Source of the DNA: JBNLAN01 sp050302175
GTDB lineage: Bacteria > Pseudomonadota > Zetaproteobacteria > Mariprofundales > Mariprofundaceae
DNA: 64,000 nt
NCBI GenBank assembly: GCA_050302175.1
Contig: JBNLAN010000013.1
Location: 1-64,000 of the forward strand
Direction: 5' to 3'
The translations under genes were made by a program, and so were the position numbers. Below are positions 34,090 to 42,898 of the stretch, in pieces. The notes under the pieces are model-generated. The model was given only the letters and a program-made list of their open reading frames with translations, was not told the DNA's origin and searched no databases. How positions within the stretch are numbered: position 1 is the stretch's first letter; each line of letters starts with the position of its first letter.

Positions 34090-34852
34090 TTTGAAAGGTC
34101 GAACTAACTGGTTTTGGTAAATTTGCATCTTCACAGATTGAGCGGATTTTCTCAGCAAACACAAATGATGCTTTGGGATGGAGTACGACGCTTTGGATAA
34201 GCTCAACGAGGTTTATAGGTGGTGCGAAAATGGGGATTTTCTTGCCTTCAAGTTCAAAAAGGTTGTCAGCAAAGTATAAACGATCCTGATTCATAAAGGC
34301 TAACGACCAAGCAACGGCGCGAACTTCACTTTCATAGCAATAATCAATGTTCTTGTGAGTAATATACTCCAACATATTCATAGAAGGCAGATGCTCATGC
34401 GAGTAGTCAATATACCTCACCATTCCGATTTGAACGATTTTATGTAACGCTGCACGTAGGGCTCGATACGTCGTCGCAATAGCGACTGCCTCTGTCGAGC
34501 CCCTAGTATACTCCTCCCACATTTCTGCATTCTCAGTTGCGTTCATGTGCCAACAGCTCACGTAATACTCAGGACGAAATTGAGCTGCAAATGCGGATAT
34601 AATTTCTTTGTTCCGTTCAATGACCTGCCTTTGTTCATCAGAGGTCGCCTTCTCAACCAACCTATTCCACCACTTTTCATGCCCAGGAGGAGCTGTTCCC
34701 TCGAGAGGGTCACCGAGGGAAGGGGCCGAAACCATGTATAACCTACTGTTACGTACTAATGAATCGAACTTTTCAAAATATAAATAGCGCCAAAGAACAA
34801 CATCTGCCTGTGGAGGAGGCGGAAATGCCGGATGTTGATTCTCGTTATTCAT
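34061..34852 (-). CDS. DUF2971-family protein with altered C-terminus
   Basis: A 263-residue cytosolic protein of unknown function. Its order of motifs fits DUF2971: LWRYLYFEKFDSLVRNSRLYM near the start, DPLEGT, YVSCWHMNATENAEMWEEYT, VAIATTYRAL and the late VVLHPKASF. Such proteins are scattered in accessory regions and some defence-rich loci. The DNA is visibly AT-richer than its neighbours. Its last eight codons and stop are read antisense through the purH end fragment, so the natural C-terminus was probably lost at the junction. It may still be functional. Confidence 0.75.
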   Translation of the reverse strand: MNNENQHPAFPPPPQADVVLWRYLYFEKFDSLVRNSRLYMVSAPSLGDPLEGTAPPGHEKWWNRLVEKATSDEQRQVIERNKEIISAFAAQFRPEYYVSCWHMNATENAEMWEEYTRGSTEAVAIATTYRALRAALHKIVQIGMVRYIDYSHEHLPSMNMLEYITHKNIDYCYESEVRAVAWSLAFMNQDRLYFADNLFELEGKKIPIFAPPINLVELIQSVVLHPKASFVFAEKIRSICEDANLPKPVSSTFQISGGSGESR

Positions 34853-34921
34853 TCATCTTGTAATTGAGGGCTATCAAACAATTACCCGGAAAGTATGAAG
34901 TCCTCTTTTGGGTACACATAA

Positions 34922-35629
34922 CTACGAAACCTTAAGAACATCGACGCGAATCGGCATCAGAAAGTTGGCGCCGTCGAGAGTCATAAAGGATTCGAACTTG
35001 GCTTTGACCGCTTCGTAAAGCTCCGGCGAAAGCTGGTGGTTGCTGTGGGTTACCTTCAGCACCTTCTGTTCGTAGTCGGCAAAATCGTCGAAATGCATCG
35101 GAGCGTGGAAGAAGGTTTCGCTGGCGAGCTCGAACAGCCCGGAATCGACCGCGCGCTTCGTGGCCTCGAAAGCAGCCAGACGCACCGCCTGTTCATCGTG
35201 GAACATTCTCAGAATCTCGTTGAACTCCCCGGCAAACACCGGCTCGGAGATGTAGGCATAGCCGCCGGGCTTCAGCACTCTTTTCACCTCGACCAGCGCC
35301 TGATCCATCAGCGGCAGCGGCACGTGGTGCAGCGACTTGAACATAAAAGCGACATCGAATGAATTGTCGGGGAAGGGCACATCCTCGGCCCCGGCCATGA
35401 TGAACTGCACGTTGGGCATGTCGGTGATCTCTTTGTGCAGACGATGCTGAATCTCGTCCACCTCCAGCGCCACCATCGTCCGATCCTTGCCTTCGGTGGC
35501 AATCAGGCGGGTGAGCTCGGCCCTTCCACACCCCAGCTCCACGATACGCTTGCCGTCCAGCTCCAGCAGCTCGTTCCATATTTCGCGCTCGGGGCAGTTG
35601 CGGGTGATGTTCGGCTCTGAGATTTTCAT
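34922..35629 (-). CDS. SAM-dependent class I methyltransferase
   Basis: A protein of about 235 residues with a Rossmann methyltransferase fold. Motif I is RIVELGCGRAELTRLIA, motif II is MVALEVDEIQ, the motif IV area is DNSFDVAFMFKSLHHV, and the post-motif is RVLKPGGYAYISEPVF, as in Methyltransf_11/UbiE-like enzymes. The substrate is unknown. The start is uncertain: ATGs at 35629, 35635 and 35641 and a GTG at 35689 overlapping the upstream stop are all open. I list the first of these. Confidence 0.82.
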   Translation of the reverse strand: MKISEPNITRNCPEREIWNELLELDGKRIVELGCGRAELTRLIATEGKDRTMVALEVDEIQHRLHKEITDMPNVQFIMAGAEDVPFPDNSFDVAFMFKSLHHVPLPLMDQALVEVKRVLKPGGYAYISEPVFAGEFNEILRMFHDEQAVRLAAFEATKRAVDSGLFELASETFFHAPMHFDDFADYEQKVLKVTHSNHQLSPELYEAVKAKFESFMTLDGANFLMPIRVDVLKVS

Positions 35630-35685
35630 GCCCATGACCATAGGCAAGCAGCTACCAAATTGAAAGGGCTCCGGCAAAAGGCATA

Positions 35686-36288
35686 TCACTTACCAAAGAT
35701 TTCATTCCATGCCTTCAAAACATCGACCTCCATTGTTAAGTCGATCGAGTTGGAATCCTTCTTTCGCATGACCCCCTGATATTTGATGGTTGCCGAAAGA
35801 TCAAAATCGACCATCTCTTTGTTATCCAGATAAACTTTCACCCCTGCTTTGTACGAAGTGCCCCACCAGTTTTCCGGAACCGTGGCCCCGCCCGAAGATG
35901 TGATGCGCTGCAATTTTCTCAGCCCTCCCAGTGCAATATACGGCCTGATACCTGCCTTATTGTATTTACCGCCAACAGGCTTACCCTTCTCCAAAGTTAT
36001 CTTAAAAATGTCAAAACCATATTCATTAATGAGCTCTGTTGAAGCCTGCAACCTTGTTCTGGCGTAATTGGAATAGAGCCCGCTCGCCACAGAGAAGTAG
36101 CGCCGTCCCTCCTGACTGTTTTGCCATTCCCATTCCAGCGACAAGCCCAGCTTGCGTGTTGTAGAAGTCGAATCCTGATTCTGGATTGAGCCACTGGCCT
36201 TCAGCGACAGCTCGTTTTCCACCTGCGCAAAAGCATTCGTTGCCGCTGTAAGCAACAGAATGCCGGCCCATAAAATTCTGGTGTACAT
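35686..36288 (-). CDS. Predicted small outer-membrane barrel protein
   Basis: A 200-residue exported protein with a signal peptide (RILWAGILLLTAATNAFAQ). The mature part is made of alternating strands (ELSLKASGSI, KLGLSLEWEWQ, YFSVASGLYSNYARTRLQAS, MVDFDLSATIKYQGV). GGGAGGGGG in front of the ATG at 36288 decides the start over longer frames. It resembles small 8-strand barrels, though it ends in FGK instead of an aromatic residue. Function unknown. It is followed directly by the methyltransferase gene. Confidence 0.7.
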   Translation of the reverse strand: MYTRILWAGILLLTAATNAFAQVENELSLKASGSIQNQDSTSTTRKLGLSLEWEWQNSQEGRRYFSVASGLYSNYARTRLQASTELINEYGFDIFKITLEKGKPVGGKYNKAGIRPYIALGGLRKLQRITSSGGATVPENWWGTSYKAGVKVYLDNKEMVDFDLSATIKYQGVMRKKDSNSIDLTMEVDVLKAWNEIFGK

Positions 36289-36476
36289 TCCCCCTCCCTG
36301 TTTTTTCATCTCTACTTCCACGCTGGCAACGGAACCCTCACTCACTGCCATGATAATACGCCCACTATAAACAGGGAATCTTGCCCACTGCAATCTTTTG
36401 CCTTACCGGAATGCGCTGCACAAGCGATGCATTCTCCGCTATCATTCGCAATCTCAAGCCAAACATGGAGATTTGA

Positions 36477-37751
36477 ATGAAGGTACTTGTTGTCGGCGGC
36501 GGTGGCCGCGAACATGCACTTTGCTGGAAGCTGAAACGCTCCCCGAGCGTAACTGAAGTGGTGTGTGCGCCGGGCAACCCCGGCATCGCCCGCGATGCAC
36601 GATGTGTGAACGTCGGCGCCGAAGATGTGGAGAGCCTCGTGAAGCTCGCTTTCGTCGAGAAGCCGGACCTCGTAGTGGTCGGCCCGGAAGCACCGCTGGT
36701 GAAAGGGCTGGCAGATAAACTCCGCGCAGCCAATTTTCCCGTCTTTGGCCCTGGCCAGGCAGCTGCCGAGCTCGAAGGCAGCAAATCCTTCTCCAAGCAG
36801 CTGATGGCAGAAGCCAAAGTACCGACAGCAAAGTTCGAGGTGCATACCGACCCGGATGCCGCCGAAGCTTTGATCCGCAAGTGGGGTGCACCGATCGTGG
36901 TAAAAGCCTCGGGGCTTGCCGCTGGCAAGGGCGTGATCGTGGCGCAAACGATGGATGAAGCCGTGGATGCCGCTCGCGACATGCTTGCTGGCAATTCATT
37001 CGGTGATGCCGGCTCGCAGGTGGTGATTGAAGAGTGCCTGATCGGGGAGGAGGCCTCCTGCCTGTTCCTCGTCTCCGGCGATACCATTTTGCCGCTCGCT
37101 TCATCGCAGGATCACAAAGCGCTGCTGGACGGCGACAAGGGGCCAAACACCGGCGGCATGGGCGCTTACTCGCCTGCCCCTTGCGTGACCCCGGAAGTGG
37201 AGGAGATGGTTCTCGAGCAGATCGCCCGCCCGACCATCGCGGCTCTCAAGGCGCGCGGTATCGAATTCATCGGCACCCTCTACGCCGGCGTGATGCTCAC
37301 CAAAGATGGCCCCAAAACACTGGAATTCAACGTGCGCTTCGGCGACCCGGAGTGCCAGCCGCTAATGAGCCGATTGAAGTCTGATCTCGGTGAAGTACTG
37401 CTGAAGGCGGCCAACAGGCAACTGGCGGGGGTGGAGCTTGAGTGGACGGATGAGATTGCACTGTGCGTGGTGGTCGCCTCCGGCGGCTACCCGGGCGAAT
37501 TCATGAAGGATCAGCCAATCAAGGGGCTGGATGCCGTGGAGGCTGCGGGAGTCACCATCTTCCATGCCGGCACCAGAGAGAAGGATGGCCAAATCGTCAA
37601 CTCCGGCGGGCGCGTGCTGGGCGTAACCGCGCTTGGCAAAACCGTGCGCGAAGCGCAGAGCAAGGTGTATACGGCACTGGAAAAACTCGACTGGCCAGGC
37701 GGCTTCTACCGCAAGGATATCGGCTATCGGGCGGTGGCGCGCGAGCAGTGA
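36477..37751 (+). CDS. purD: Phosphoribosylamine-glycine ligase (GAR synthetase)
   Basis: An ATP-grasp enzyme that makes GAR, step two of purine synthesis. Landmarks are the N-terminus MKVLVVGGGGREHALCWKL, PGNPGIA, VVVGPEAPLVKGLAD, ATP loop VVKASGLAAGKGV, and GGMGAYSPAP with FNVRFGDPECQPL. Length is 424 residues. Its stop overlaps a GTG that starts a cytochrome gene, followed by purE, so two purine genes enclose an unrelated redox gene. Confidence 0.96.
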   Translation: MKVLVVGGGGREHALCWKLKRSPSVTEVVCAPGNPGIARDARCVNVGAEDVESLVKLAFVEKPDLVVVGPEAPLVKGLADKLRAANFPVFGPGQAAAELEGSKSFSKQLMAEAKVPTAKFEVHTDPDAAEALIRKWGAPIVVKASGLAAGKGVIVAQTMDEAVDAARDMLAGNSFGDAGSQVVIEECLIGEEASCLFLVSGDTILPLASSQDHKALLDGDKGPNTGGMGAYSPAPCVTPEVEEMVLEQIARPTIAALKARGIEFIGTLYAGVMLTKDGPKTLEFNVRFGDPECQPLMSRLKSDLGEVLLKAANRQLAGVELEWTDEIALCVVVASGGYPGEFMKDQPIKGLDAVEAAGVTIFHAGTREKDGQIVNSGGRVLGVTALGKTVREAQSKVYTALEKLDWPGGFYRKDIGYRAVAREQ

Positions 37752-38083
37752 AACAGCTGTGGCTGGCACTTCTGCTACTGCTTCCCGCCTGCGCAGAGGC
37801 AACTGACATCGAGCAGGGCAGGCAGTTGTTCCACAACTACTGCATCGCCTGCCACGGCACGGATGGCATGGGCTCGGCAGTGGCAAAAGCCGATCTCGAG
37901 CCTGATCCGCCGGTGTTGCTGGCGCGGGCGGATGCCACGCCGGAGCAGTATTTCCGGCAAATTCACGATGGCAGCAAACAGATGCCGCAGATGCACGATG
38001 AATTGACGGATGAGGATATCCGCAACATCGTCTATGCTTTGCCGGAGATTCTGGGGAGAAGCCACTCAAATTGGCCGGAATAA
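37748..38083 (+). CDS. Small c-type cytochrome inside the purine operon
   Basis: A 111-residue protein with a signal peptide (MKQLWLALLLLLPACAEA, with Cys15 possibly a lipidation site), one heme motif CIACH (about residue 32) and an axial methionine candidate in SKQMPQMHDEL. It belongs to the cytochrome c class I/cbb3-III type fold. The GTG start overlaps the purD stop (GTGA), so it is translationally coupled to purD. It is probably a periplasmic electron carrier. The link to purine genes is unexplained. Confidence 0.85.
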   Translation: MKQLWLALLLLLPACAEATDIEQGRQLFHNYCIACHGTDGMGSAVAKADLEPDPPVLLARADATPEQYFRQIHDGSKQMPQMHDELTDEDIRNIVYALPEILGRSHSNWPE

Positions 38084-38108
38084 TACGGCGAGCACAGGGA
38101 GCCAAGAT

Positions 38109-38573
38109 ATGGAAGCATTGAAAGTACTCATTCTGATGGGCAGCAAGAACGACATGCCGACCATGGAGAAAGCCTCAGCTGTGCTGGATGAGTACGGCGT
38201 GCCAAACAAAACACTGGTGCGCTCAGCGCACCGCACCCCGGAAGCGACCGTGCAAGCAGTGAAGGATGCCGAGGCGGCAGGCTGCCAGGTATTTATCTGC
38301 GCGGCCGGTATGGCTGCGCATCTAGCCGGGGTGGTTGCCTCGAAAACCGTGAAACCGGTGATCGGTGTACCGATTGCCGCAGGGGCCCTGCAGGGGCAGG
38401 ACGCGCTTCTTTCCACCGTGCAGATGCCGCCGGGAATTCCTGTGGCGACTGTCGCCATCAATGGCGCCAAAAATGCAGGTCTGCTCGCCATCCAGATGCT
38501 GGCCCAGAACGATGCGACACTTGCCGACAAGCTGAAAGCCGCCCGCGCAGCCGAAGCCACGCCGCAGGACTGA
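38109..38573 (+). CDS. purE: N5-carboxyaminoimidazole ribonucleotide mutase
   Basis: Class I PurE converts N5-CAIR to CAIR in purine synthesis. Visible motifs are LILMGSKNDMPTMEKA, the active-site SAHRTPE, AAGMAAHLAGVVASKT and GVPIAAGALQGQDALLSTVQMPPGIPVATV. Length is 154 residues. The ATG at 38109 follows AGGGAG. The partner purK is not in the window, since the next gene is a YrdC-like protein. Confidence 0.95.
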   Translation: MEALKVLILMGSKNDMPTMEKASAVLDEYGVPNKTLVRSAHRTPEATVQAVKDAEAAGCQVFICAAGMAAHLAGVVASKTVKPVIGVPIAAGALQGQDALLSTVQMPPGIPVATVAINGAKNAGLLAIQMLAQNDATLADKLKAARAAEATPQD

Positions 38574-38608
38574 TTACGATTCCAACCGCCACTGCACGCA
38601 AGCTGCTG

Positions 38609-39139
38609 TTGCTGCGCAAAGTGGCTGTTTTACGCAGCAGCGGCCTGCTTGCACACACCACCTCCACCATTCCGGGCGTGGCGGCGATTCCGACCAGCGC
38701 CAGAGCAATCCGGAATTTGCAGCGCTTCAAGCAGCGACGCGGGCCATTCCTGCTGCTGACGGACTCAATCCGTGCCGCTGCAAAACTTGCGCGCTACTTC
38801 ACCCCTGCGCTACGTCAGGCCATGCGCGAAAGCTGGCCCGGACGCACCACGCTGATCTTCCCGGCCCGGCCTGGCCTGGCACCTGCCTGCTATCAAAAGG
38901 GAAAGCTGGCCGTGCGTGTGGATGCAGATGCAGACTGCCGGAAACTTGCCCGCTGCTGTGGCGGATACCTGTTATCCAGCAGCCTCAATCGCAAAGGCGG
39001 AGCCTTACAACAACCCGGCAGAGCACGCTGGTTGCGCTGGCACCGATATTTGCGGGCCTGTATGCCGGGCACAGTGACCGAAGGCAATCCCTCTTCCCTG
39101 TATGAGCTTACGCGATCCGGTATACGCAAACTTCGTTAA
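38609..39139 (+). CDS. YrdC/Sua5-domain protein, divergent
   Basis: A protein of about 176 residues with the outline of the threonylcarbamoyl-AMP synthase fold. GLLAHTTSTIPGVAA stands where TsaC proteins have the ypT(D/E)TvyGL motif. Further blocks are RNLQRFKQRRGPFLLLTDSIR (KxR box), WPGRTTLIFPA, LAVRVDAD and SSSLNRKGG. Several usual residues differ, so activity in t6A synthesis is uncertain. The start is unclear: TTG at 38609 has no ribosome site and the frame is open back to the purE stop. tsaB lies 4 kb away on the other strand. Confidence 0.7.
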   Translation: MLRKVAVLRSSGLLAHTTSTIPGVAAIPTSARAIRNLQRFKQRRGPFLLLTDSIRAAAKLARYFTPALRQAMRESWPGRTTLIFPARPGLAPACYQKGKLAVRVDADADCRKLARCCGGYLLSSSLNRKGGALQQPGRARWLRWHRYLRACMPGTVTEGNPSSLYELTRSGIRKLR

Positions 39140-39232
39140 CCCCTAATATATGTGTCGTTTTTTGCGTTGAGAATTCCCTTGATTCTTTGAGGCAGTTCAA
39201 TAGCTTTCCGTTTTCGGTAGGAGGGGGCTTCT

Positions 39233-39577
39233 ATGGTTCGCGTAATAACAATCCTGACTGTGCTGTTTACAGCCTTCCCGGCATTCGCCGCAGATGGGCT
39301 ATCGCAAGCGGAGAAAGTTGCTCTGGGCAAGAGTATTTTCGAGACGCGTTGCATCATCTGCCACAACAATACCCATGTGCGCAAGGTTGGCCCCGGCCTT
39401 GAAGGTGTCTATGGGCGGGAAGCCGAAAGCGGCATCGGCACCCTCAATGACGAGCTACTCAATCGCTGGCTAAAAGACCCTCGCTCGGTGAAGCCCTCCA
39501 CCGTAATGCCCAAATACGGCCCCGTGCAGGATGATACTGTCCGCGGTGCTGTCATTGAGTTCCTCAAAACCCTGTAA
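39233..39577 (+). CDS. Monoheme c-type cytochrome
   Basis: A 114-residue periplasmic cytochrome c with a signal peptide ending AFAADG, heme motif CIICH (about residue 40), and the class I features KVGPGLEGVYGREA and an axial Met in KPSTVMPKYG. GGAGGGGG before the ATG suggests strong translation. It is the gene just before resB-ccsA, whose products attach heme to such proteins. Confidence 0.9.
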   Translation: MVRVITILTVLFTAFPAFAADGLSQAEKVALGKSIFETRCIICHNNTHVRKVGPGLEGVYGREAESGIGTLNDELLNRWLKDPRSVKPSTVMPKYGPVQDDTVRGAVIEFLKTL

Positions 39578-39674
39578 ACCGTTTGTTGCGGAAAGCTGAT
39601 TCACACCCGCCACTCTTTTCTCCGTAACAAAACTGCGCTTTTTCAAACCCCCTGTTTCCCGTAGCATCGCGCCC

Positions 39675-41360
39675 ATGAAATCACTCCTTCAGGCTCTTTC
39701 TCCCTATTATTACCGCCTGGGCTCCATGCCACTGGCCGTTGTGTTGCTGCTAGTGCTCTCCATCGCCTCGGTCATCGGCACGGTACTGCTGCAAAATCAG
39801 GAGCAGGCCGACTACCTTCATCAGTATGGCCCGATCTGGTACTGGACCTTCCGCAGTCTTGGCCTGTTCGACATGTATCACACCTGGTGGTTCCTTACGC
39901 TGCTCGGTTTCCTGATGGCTTCGCTCTCCGCCTGCCTTATTCGGAATGTGCCGCGCATGCTGAAAGATATGAGGGCCGGAAAAGTCAGCATCGCCGATAA
40001 ATCGCTGCAGAATTTTCACCATAAAGAGGAGTGGATCAGCGCAGAAACCGATATCGCCACACTGCAAACCGCTGCCGGAACCGCGCTGCGCGAATGGGAG
40101 CTCAAAAGCACCGAGGAGGAGGGGTGCACCTATATTCGTGCCGATAAGGGGCGTTACCACAAGTGGGGCTATATTCTTGTGCATACCGCCATCCTCGTGA
40201 TCCTGATCGGTGGCTGGATGAGCGTGCAGTTCGGTTTCCGCGGTAACATGGCTGTGGTTGAAGGCGCGATGGAAAATGAAATCTCCTTCCTGAAGGGCAC
40301 CGACACCGAGTATCTGGATATGCCGTTTGAAGTGCGCTGCAACGACTTTTTCATCGATTTCTATCCGACCGGCATGCCGAAGGAGTTTCGCAGCAACCTG
40401 ACCATCATCGACGGTGGCAAGGAGGTACTCACCTCCGATATCATTGTGAACGAACCGCTTTATTACAAAGGCATCTATCTCTATCAATCCAGCTTTGGTG
40501 ATGGTGGCAGCAAACTGAAATTCAAACTCTTCCCGCTCGATGGCGGCAAAACCCGCAGTATTGAAACTGCCGTTTACCAGACCTGGACCGATCCGAAAAC
40601 CGGCACATCGCTGGAGATCACCGACTTCAAACCCTTCAACGTCGAGAACATGGCCAACCCCGGCCAGCCGAAAAAGTTCAAGGATCTAGGCCCGGCCGTG
40701 GAATACATCATCCGCAGCCCCGGCCAGGATCCGATGAAGATCAAAAGTTTCATGAACCCGTTCGAATTCGACGGTCACAATCAGGGCATGCTGATGCTGG
40801 TTTCAACCACCGGGGACGCACGCGACTACCGCACCATGGCGCTGGGGCTTGATTTCACCAACCCGAAGGAGTGGCAACTCTATAACGCCTTTCTGCGCCG
40901 CATCCGCAATGCCGATACCAGTAACAAAAAAGCCAATTTCGAAGCCTTCAAATCGGCTATGGAGGAGGTGTTCGGAAAGGAGCGGCCTGCCGATTTCCAG
41001 GATCTTGGCATGCGTACGCTGCAGGCGATCTCCATGTTGCCAAAAATCCCCTGGGCCTTCATTCCGATGCCGGAAAGTTTCGAACAAAAATATTATACCG
41101 GCCTGCAAGTGACCAGGGATCCGGGTGTGAATGTGGTCTGGATCGGTAGTGCCATTCTGGTCTTCGGCCTGTGCATTATGTTCTACATGCCGCACCGCAA
41201 ACTCTGGGTGGTGCTGAAGCCGGAGAATGGTAAAACGCATATCACCCTTGGCGGCATGACCAACAGCAACCGGCTCGCCTTCGAGCATAGCTTTAATGAA
41301 ATCGTAACACGACTGAGTGATGCTTTCGGGCAATCACCTGAACAGAGAGGAAAAGTATGA
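39675..41360 (+). CDS. resB: ResB/Ccs1 cytochrome c maturation protein
   Basis: ResB with CcsA forms the system II heme lyase that ligates heme to apocytochromes outside the inner membrane. The protein has 561 residues, three N-terminal helices (about 17-40, 70-90, 160-185), a large periplasmic part and a last helix near 480-505. Typical segments are GSMPLAVVLLLVLSIASVIGT and HKWGYILVHTAILVILIGGW. It overlaps ccsA by four bases (ATGA). Confidence 0.95.
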   Translation: MKSLLQALSPYYYRLGSMPLAVVLLLVLSIASVIGTVLLQNQEQADYLHQYGPIWYWTFRSLGLFDMYHTWWFLTLLGFLMASLSACLIRNVPRMLKDMRAGKVSIADKSLQNFHHKEEWISAETDIATLQTAAGTALREWELKSTEEEGCTYIRADKGRYHKWGYILVHTAILVILIGGWMSVQFGFRGNMAVVEGAMENEISFLKGTDTEYLDMPFEVRCNDFFIDFYPTGMPKEFRSNLTIIDGGKEVLTSDIIVNEPLYYKGIYLYQSSFGDGGSKLKFKLFPLDGGKTRSIETAVYQTWTDPKTGTSLEITDFKPFNVENMANPGQPKKFKDLGPAVEYIIRSPGQDPMKIKSFMNPFEFDGHNQGMLMLVSTTGDARDYRTMALGLDFTNPKEWQLYNAFLRRIRNADTSNKKANFEAFKSAMEEVFGKERPADFQDLGMRTLQAISMLPKIPWAFIPMPESFEQKYYTGLQVTRDPGVNVVWIGSAILVFGLCIMFYMPHRKLWVVLKPENGKTHITLGGMTNSNRLAFEHSFNEIVTRLSDAFGQSPEQRGKV

Positions 41361-42601
41361 CGGCAACCACCTCCACCGCGCCCGCATGGGCCGCACTGAA
41401 CTCCGGCAAACCTGCCTTCCTGCGCTACTACGCCTACTTGGGCTTTCTAGCCGGCCTTACCGCACTGGCGCTGCTGACCGATGGCGGTTACAACGAGGAT
41501 ACCTACATCTTCAAACTGGTAAGCATCGCCGGGGGCGGCCTCTGGGGAATTGGCGGCGCACTGATTGGCGTTGCAGCAGGCTTTATGCTCTCGCTGGCAA
41601 AACCGGAAAGCACCGACTCGCGCATCGCCCGCAACCTGTTGCCGTGGCTGGATGGCATGCTGCTGATGCTGGTAATTGCATGGGGGCTTTCGCTACTTGA
41701 ACCGCACCAGAATCTCGTCACCTACGAGGATCAATCGAAGCTGATCTCCGGCCGCATCATCATGGCCATGAACGTGCTCTTCATTTTCGCCGCGGTCTCT
41801 TACGTCATGCATCTGTTTGCACCCGCTGCCTTCATCGGCCGCATGGGTACCCTTTCCGCCTGGATCGCCACCTACGCAGGCGGCTCCGCCCTGATCCTGC
41901 GCTGGTATGAGTCCTACCTTATTGATAGTGAAATCGGGCATGCGCCGGTCTCCAATCTCTACGAAGTATTTATCCTGCTCTTCTGCATCACCTCGGCGAT
42001 CTACCTGGTAATGGAGCGCCGCTATCAGGCGCGCGCCATGGGTGCTTTTGTGATGCTACTGGTCGCCTGCGGCGTCTTCTTCGCCATCTGGCTGGAGTCA
42101 CTCGGACAGGCCGACATCAAACCACTGGTTCCGGCACTGCAATCCTACTGGATGAAAATCCACGTGCCGCTCAACTTTATCGGCTATGGCGCCTTTGCCG
42201 TGGCGTGCGCTGCCGGCATGACCTATCTGCTGCGCGACCGGCTTGAAAGAAGCAAACCGAACGGGCGCATGCTTTCGCTCTTCCCGAGCCTGGATCAACT
42301 GGATCAACTGGCATACAAATCAGTCGCCATTGGTTTCCCGGCTTTCACGCTCGCCACCATTCTCGGTGCTGCCTGGGCAGCTGAAGCATGGGGCGGCTAC
42401 TGGTCGTGGGATCCGAAAGAGACCTGGGCGCTGATTGTCTGGCTCTTCTACGGTGCTTACCTGCATGTGCGCGTCTCGCACGGCTGGGGAGGCAAGACAC
42501 TGGCATGGTGGGCGGTGGTTGGCTTTCTGGTCACGCTGTTCTGTTTTGTCGGCGTGAACATGTATCTCTCCGGCCTGCACTCCTATGGCCGCCTGAGTTA
42601 A
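41357..42601 (+). CDS. ccsA: CcsA/CcsB cytochrome c synthase, heme-handling subunit
   Basis: A multi-helix inner-membrane protein (414 residues) of the heme-handling superfamily that exports and presents heme for ligation. The tryptophan-rich WWD signature is AWGGYWSWDPKETW in the C-terminal third, flanked by histidines, including YLHVRVSHGWGG. It is coupled to resB. Together they explain how the c-type cytochromes of this window are matured, without ccmA-H. Confidence 0.95.
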   Translation: MTATTSTAPAWAALNSGKPAFLRYYAYLGFLAGLTALALLTDGGYNEDTYIFKLVSIAGGGLWGIGGALIGVAAGFMLSLAKPESTDSRIARNLLPWLDGMLLMLVIAWGLSLLEPHQNLVTYEDQSKLISGRIIMAMNVLFIFAAVSYVMHLFAPAAFIGRMGTLSAWIATYAGGSALILRWYESYLIDSEIGHAPVSNLYEVFILLFCITSAIYLVMERRYQARAMGAFVMLLVACGVFFAIWLESLGQADIKPLVPALQSYWMKIHVPLNFIGYGAFAVACAAGMTYLLRDRLERSKPNGRMLSLFPSLDQLDQLAYKSVAIGFPAFTLATILGAAWAAEAWGGYWSWDPKETWALIVWLFYGAYLHVRVSHGWGGKTLAWWAVVGFLVTLFCFVGVNMYLSGLHSYGRLS

Positions 42602-42606
42602 GCAGG

Positions 42607-42662
42607 TTTTTCACCACAAAGATCACAGGGTTTCACCGAGAAAGAGTTTTTCACCGCAAAGG
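42607..42662. repeat. Short direct repeats after ccsA
   Basis: GTTTTTCACCACAAAG (42607-42622) and GTTTTTCACCGCAAAG (42647-42662) differ at one base, and a degenerate third unit lies between (GTTTCACCGAGAAAG). This TTTCACCRCAAAG-type sequence occurs as intergenic repeat litter in many bacteria. No coding function is seen. Confidence 0.7.
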
Positions 42663-42745
42663 ACGCAGAGTTTCGCAAAGGAAGAATGCTCGAATAAAGA
42701 GTATCTTCAACTCCCTCTTGTCGGTGTACGGCTTGCCCCCCGCCT

Positions 42746-42847
42746 GCAGATATGCCGAGGCATTCGCAGGCCGGAGCCGATCAGCACAAAATTTGAAGTT
42801 CTATTTTGTGCCGGAAACGGCCCGAATGCCGAGGAGAACATATCTGC
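42746..42847. repeat. Large three-part inverted repeat in the ccsA-phosphatase gap
   Basis: Three nested pairs are perfect: GCAGATATG (42746-42754) with CATATCTGC (42839-42847), GCATTCG (42760-42766) with CGAATGC (42823-42829), and GCACAAAAT (42784-42792) with ATTTTGTGC (42803-42811). The 102 bases would fold as one long interrupted stem, as in MITE or REP-like elements or a structured RNA. Confidence 0.75.
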
Positions 42848-42863
42848 CTTGCGGGCGCACTTT

Positions 42864-42898
42864 CTTGGTTCTTCTTTATGCGAGTAAAGAAGAACAAG
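42864..42898. terminator. Hairpin terminator or repeat arm
   Basis: CTTGGTTCTTCTTTA and TAAAGAAGAACAAG pair almost perfectly (one bulged G) around the loop TGCGAG. It sits between ccsA (plus) and the phosphatase gene (minus), which end toward each other, so a shared terminator is likely. It may also belong to the repeat element just before it. Confidence 0.65.

Noticed and set aside
34003..34206. A 67-codon minus-strand frame over the purH end fragment
   Set aside because: It overlaps the real DUF2971 frame in another phase and merely reads the remnant backwards.
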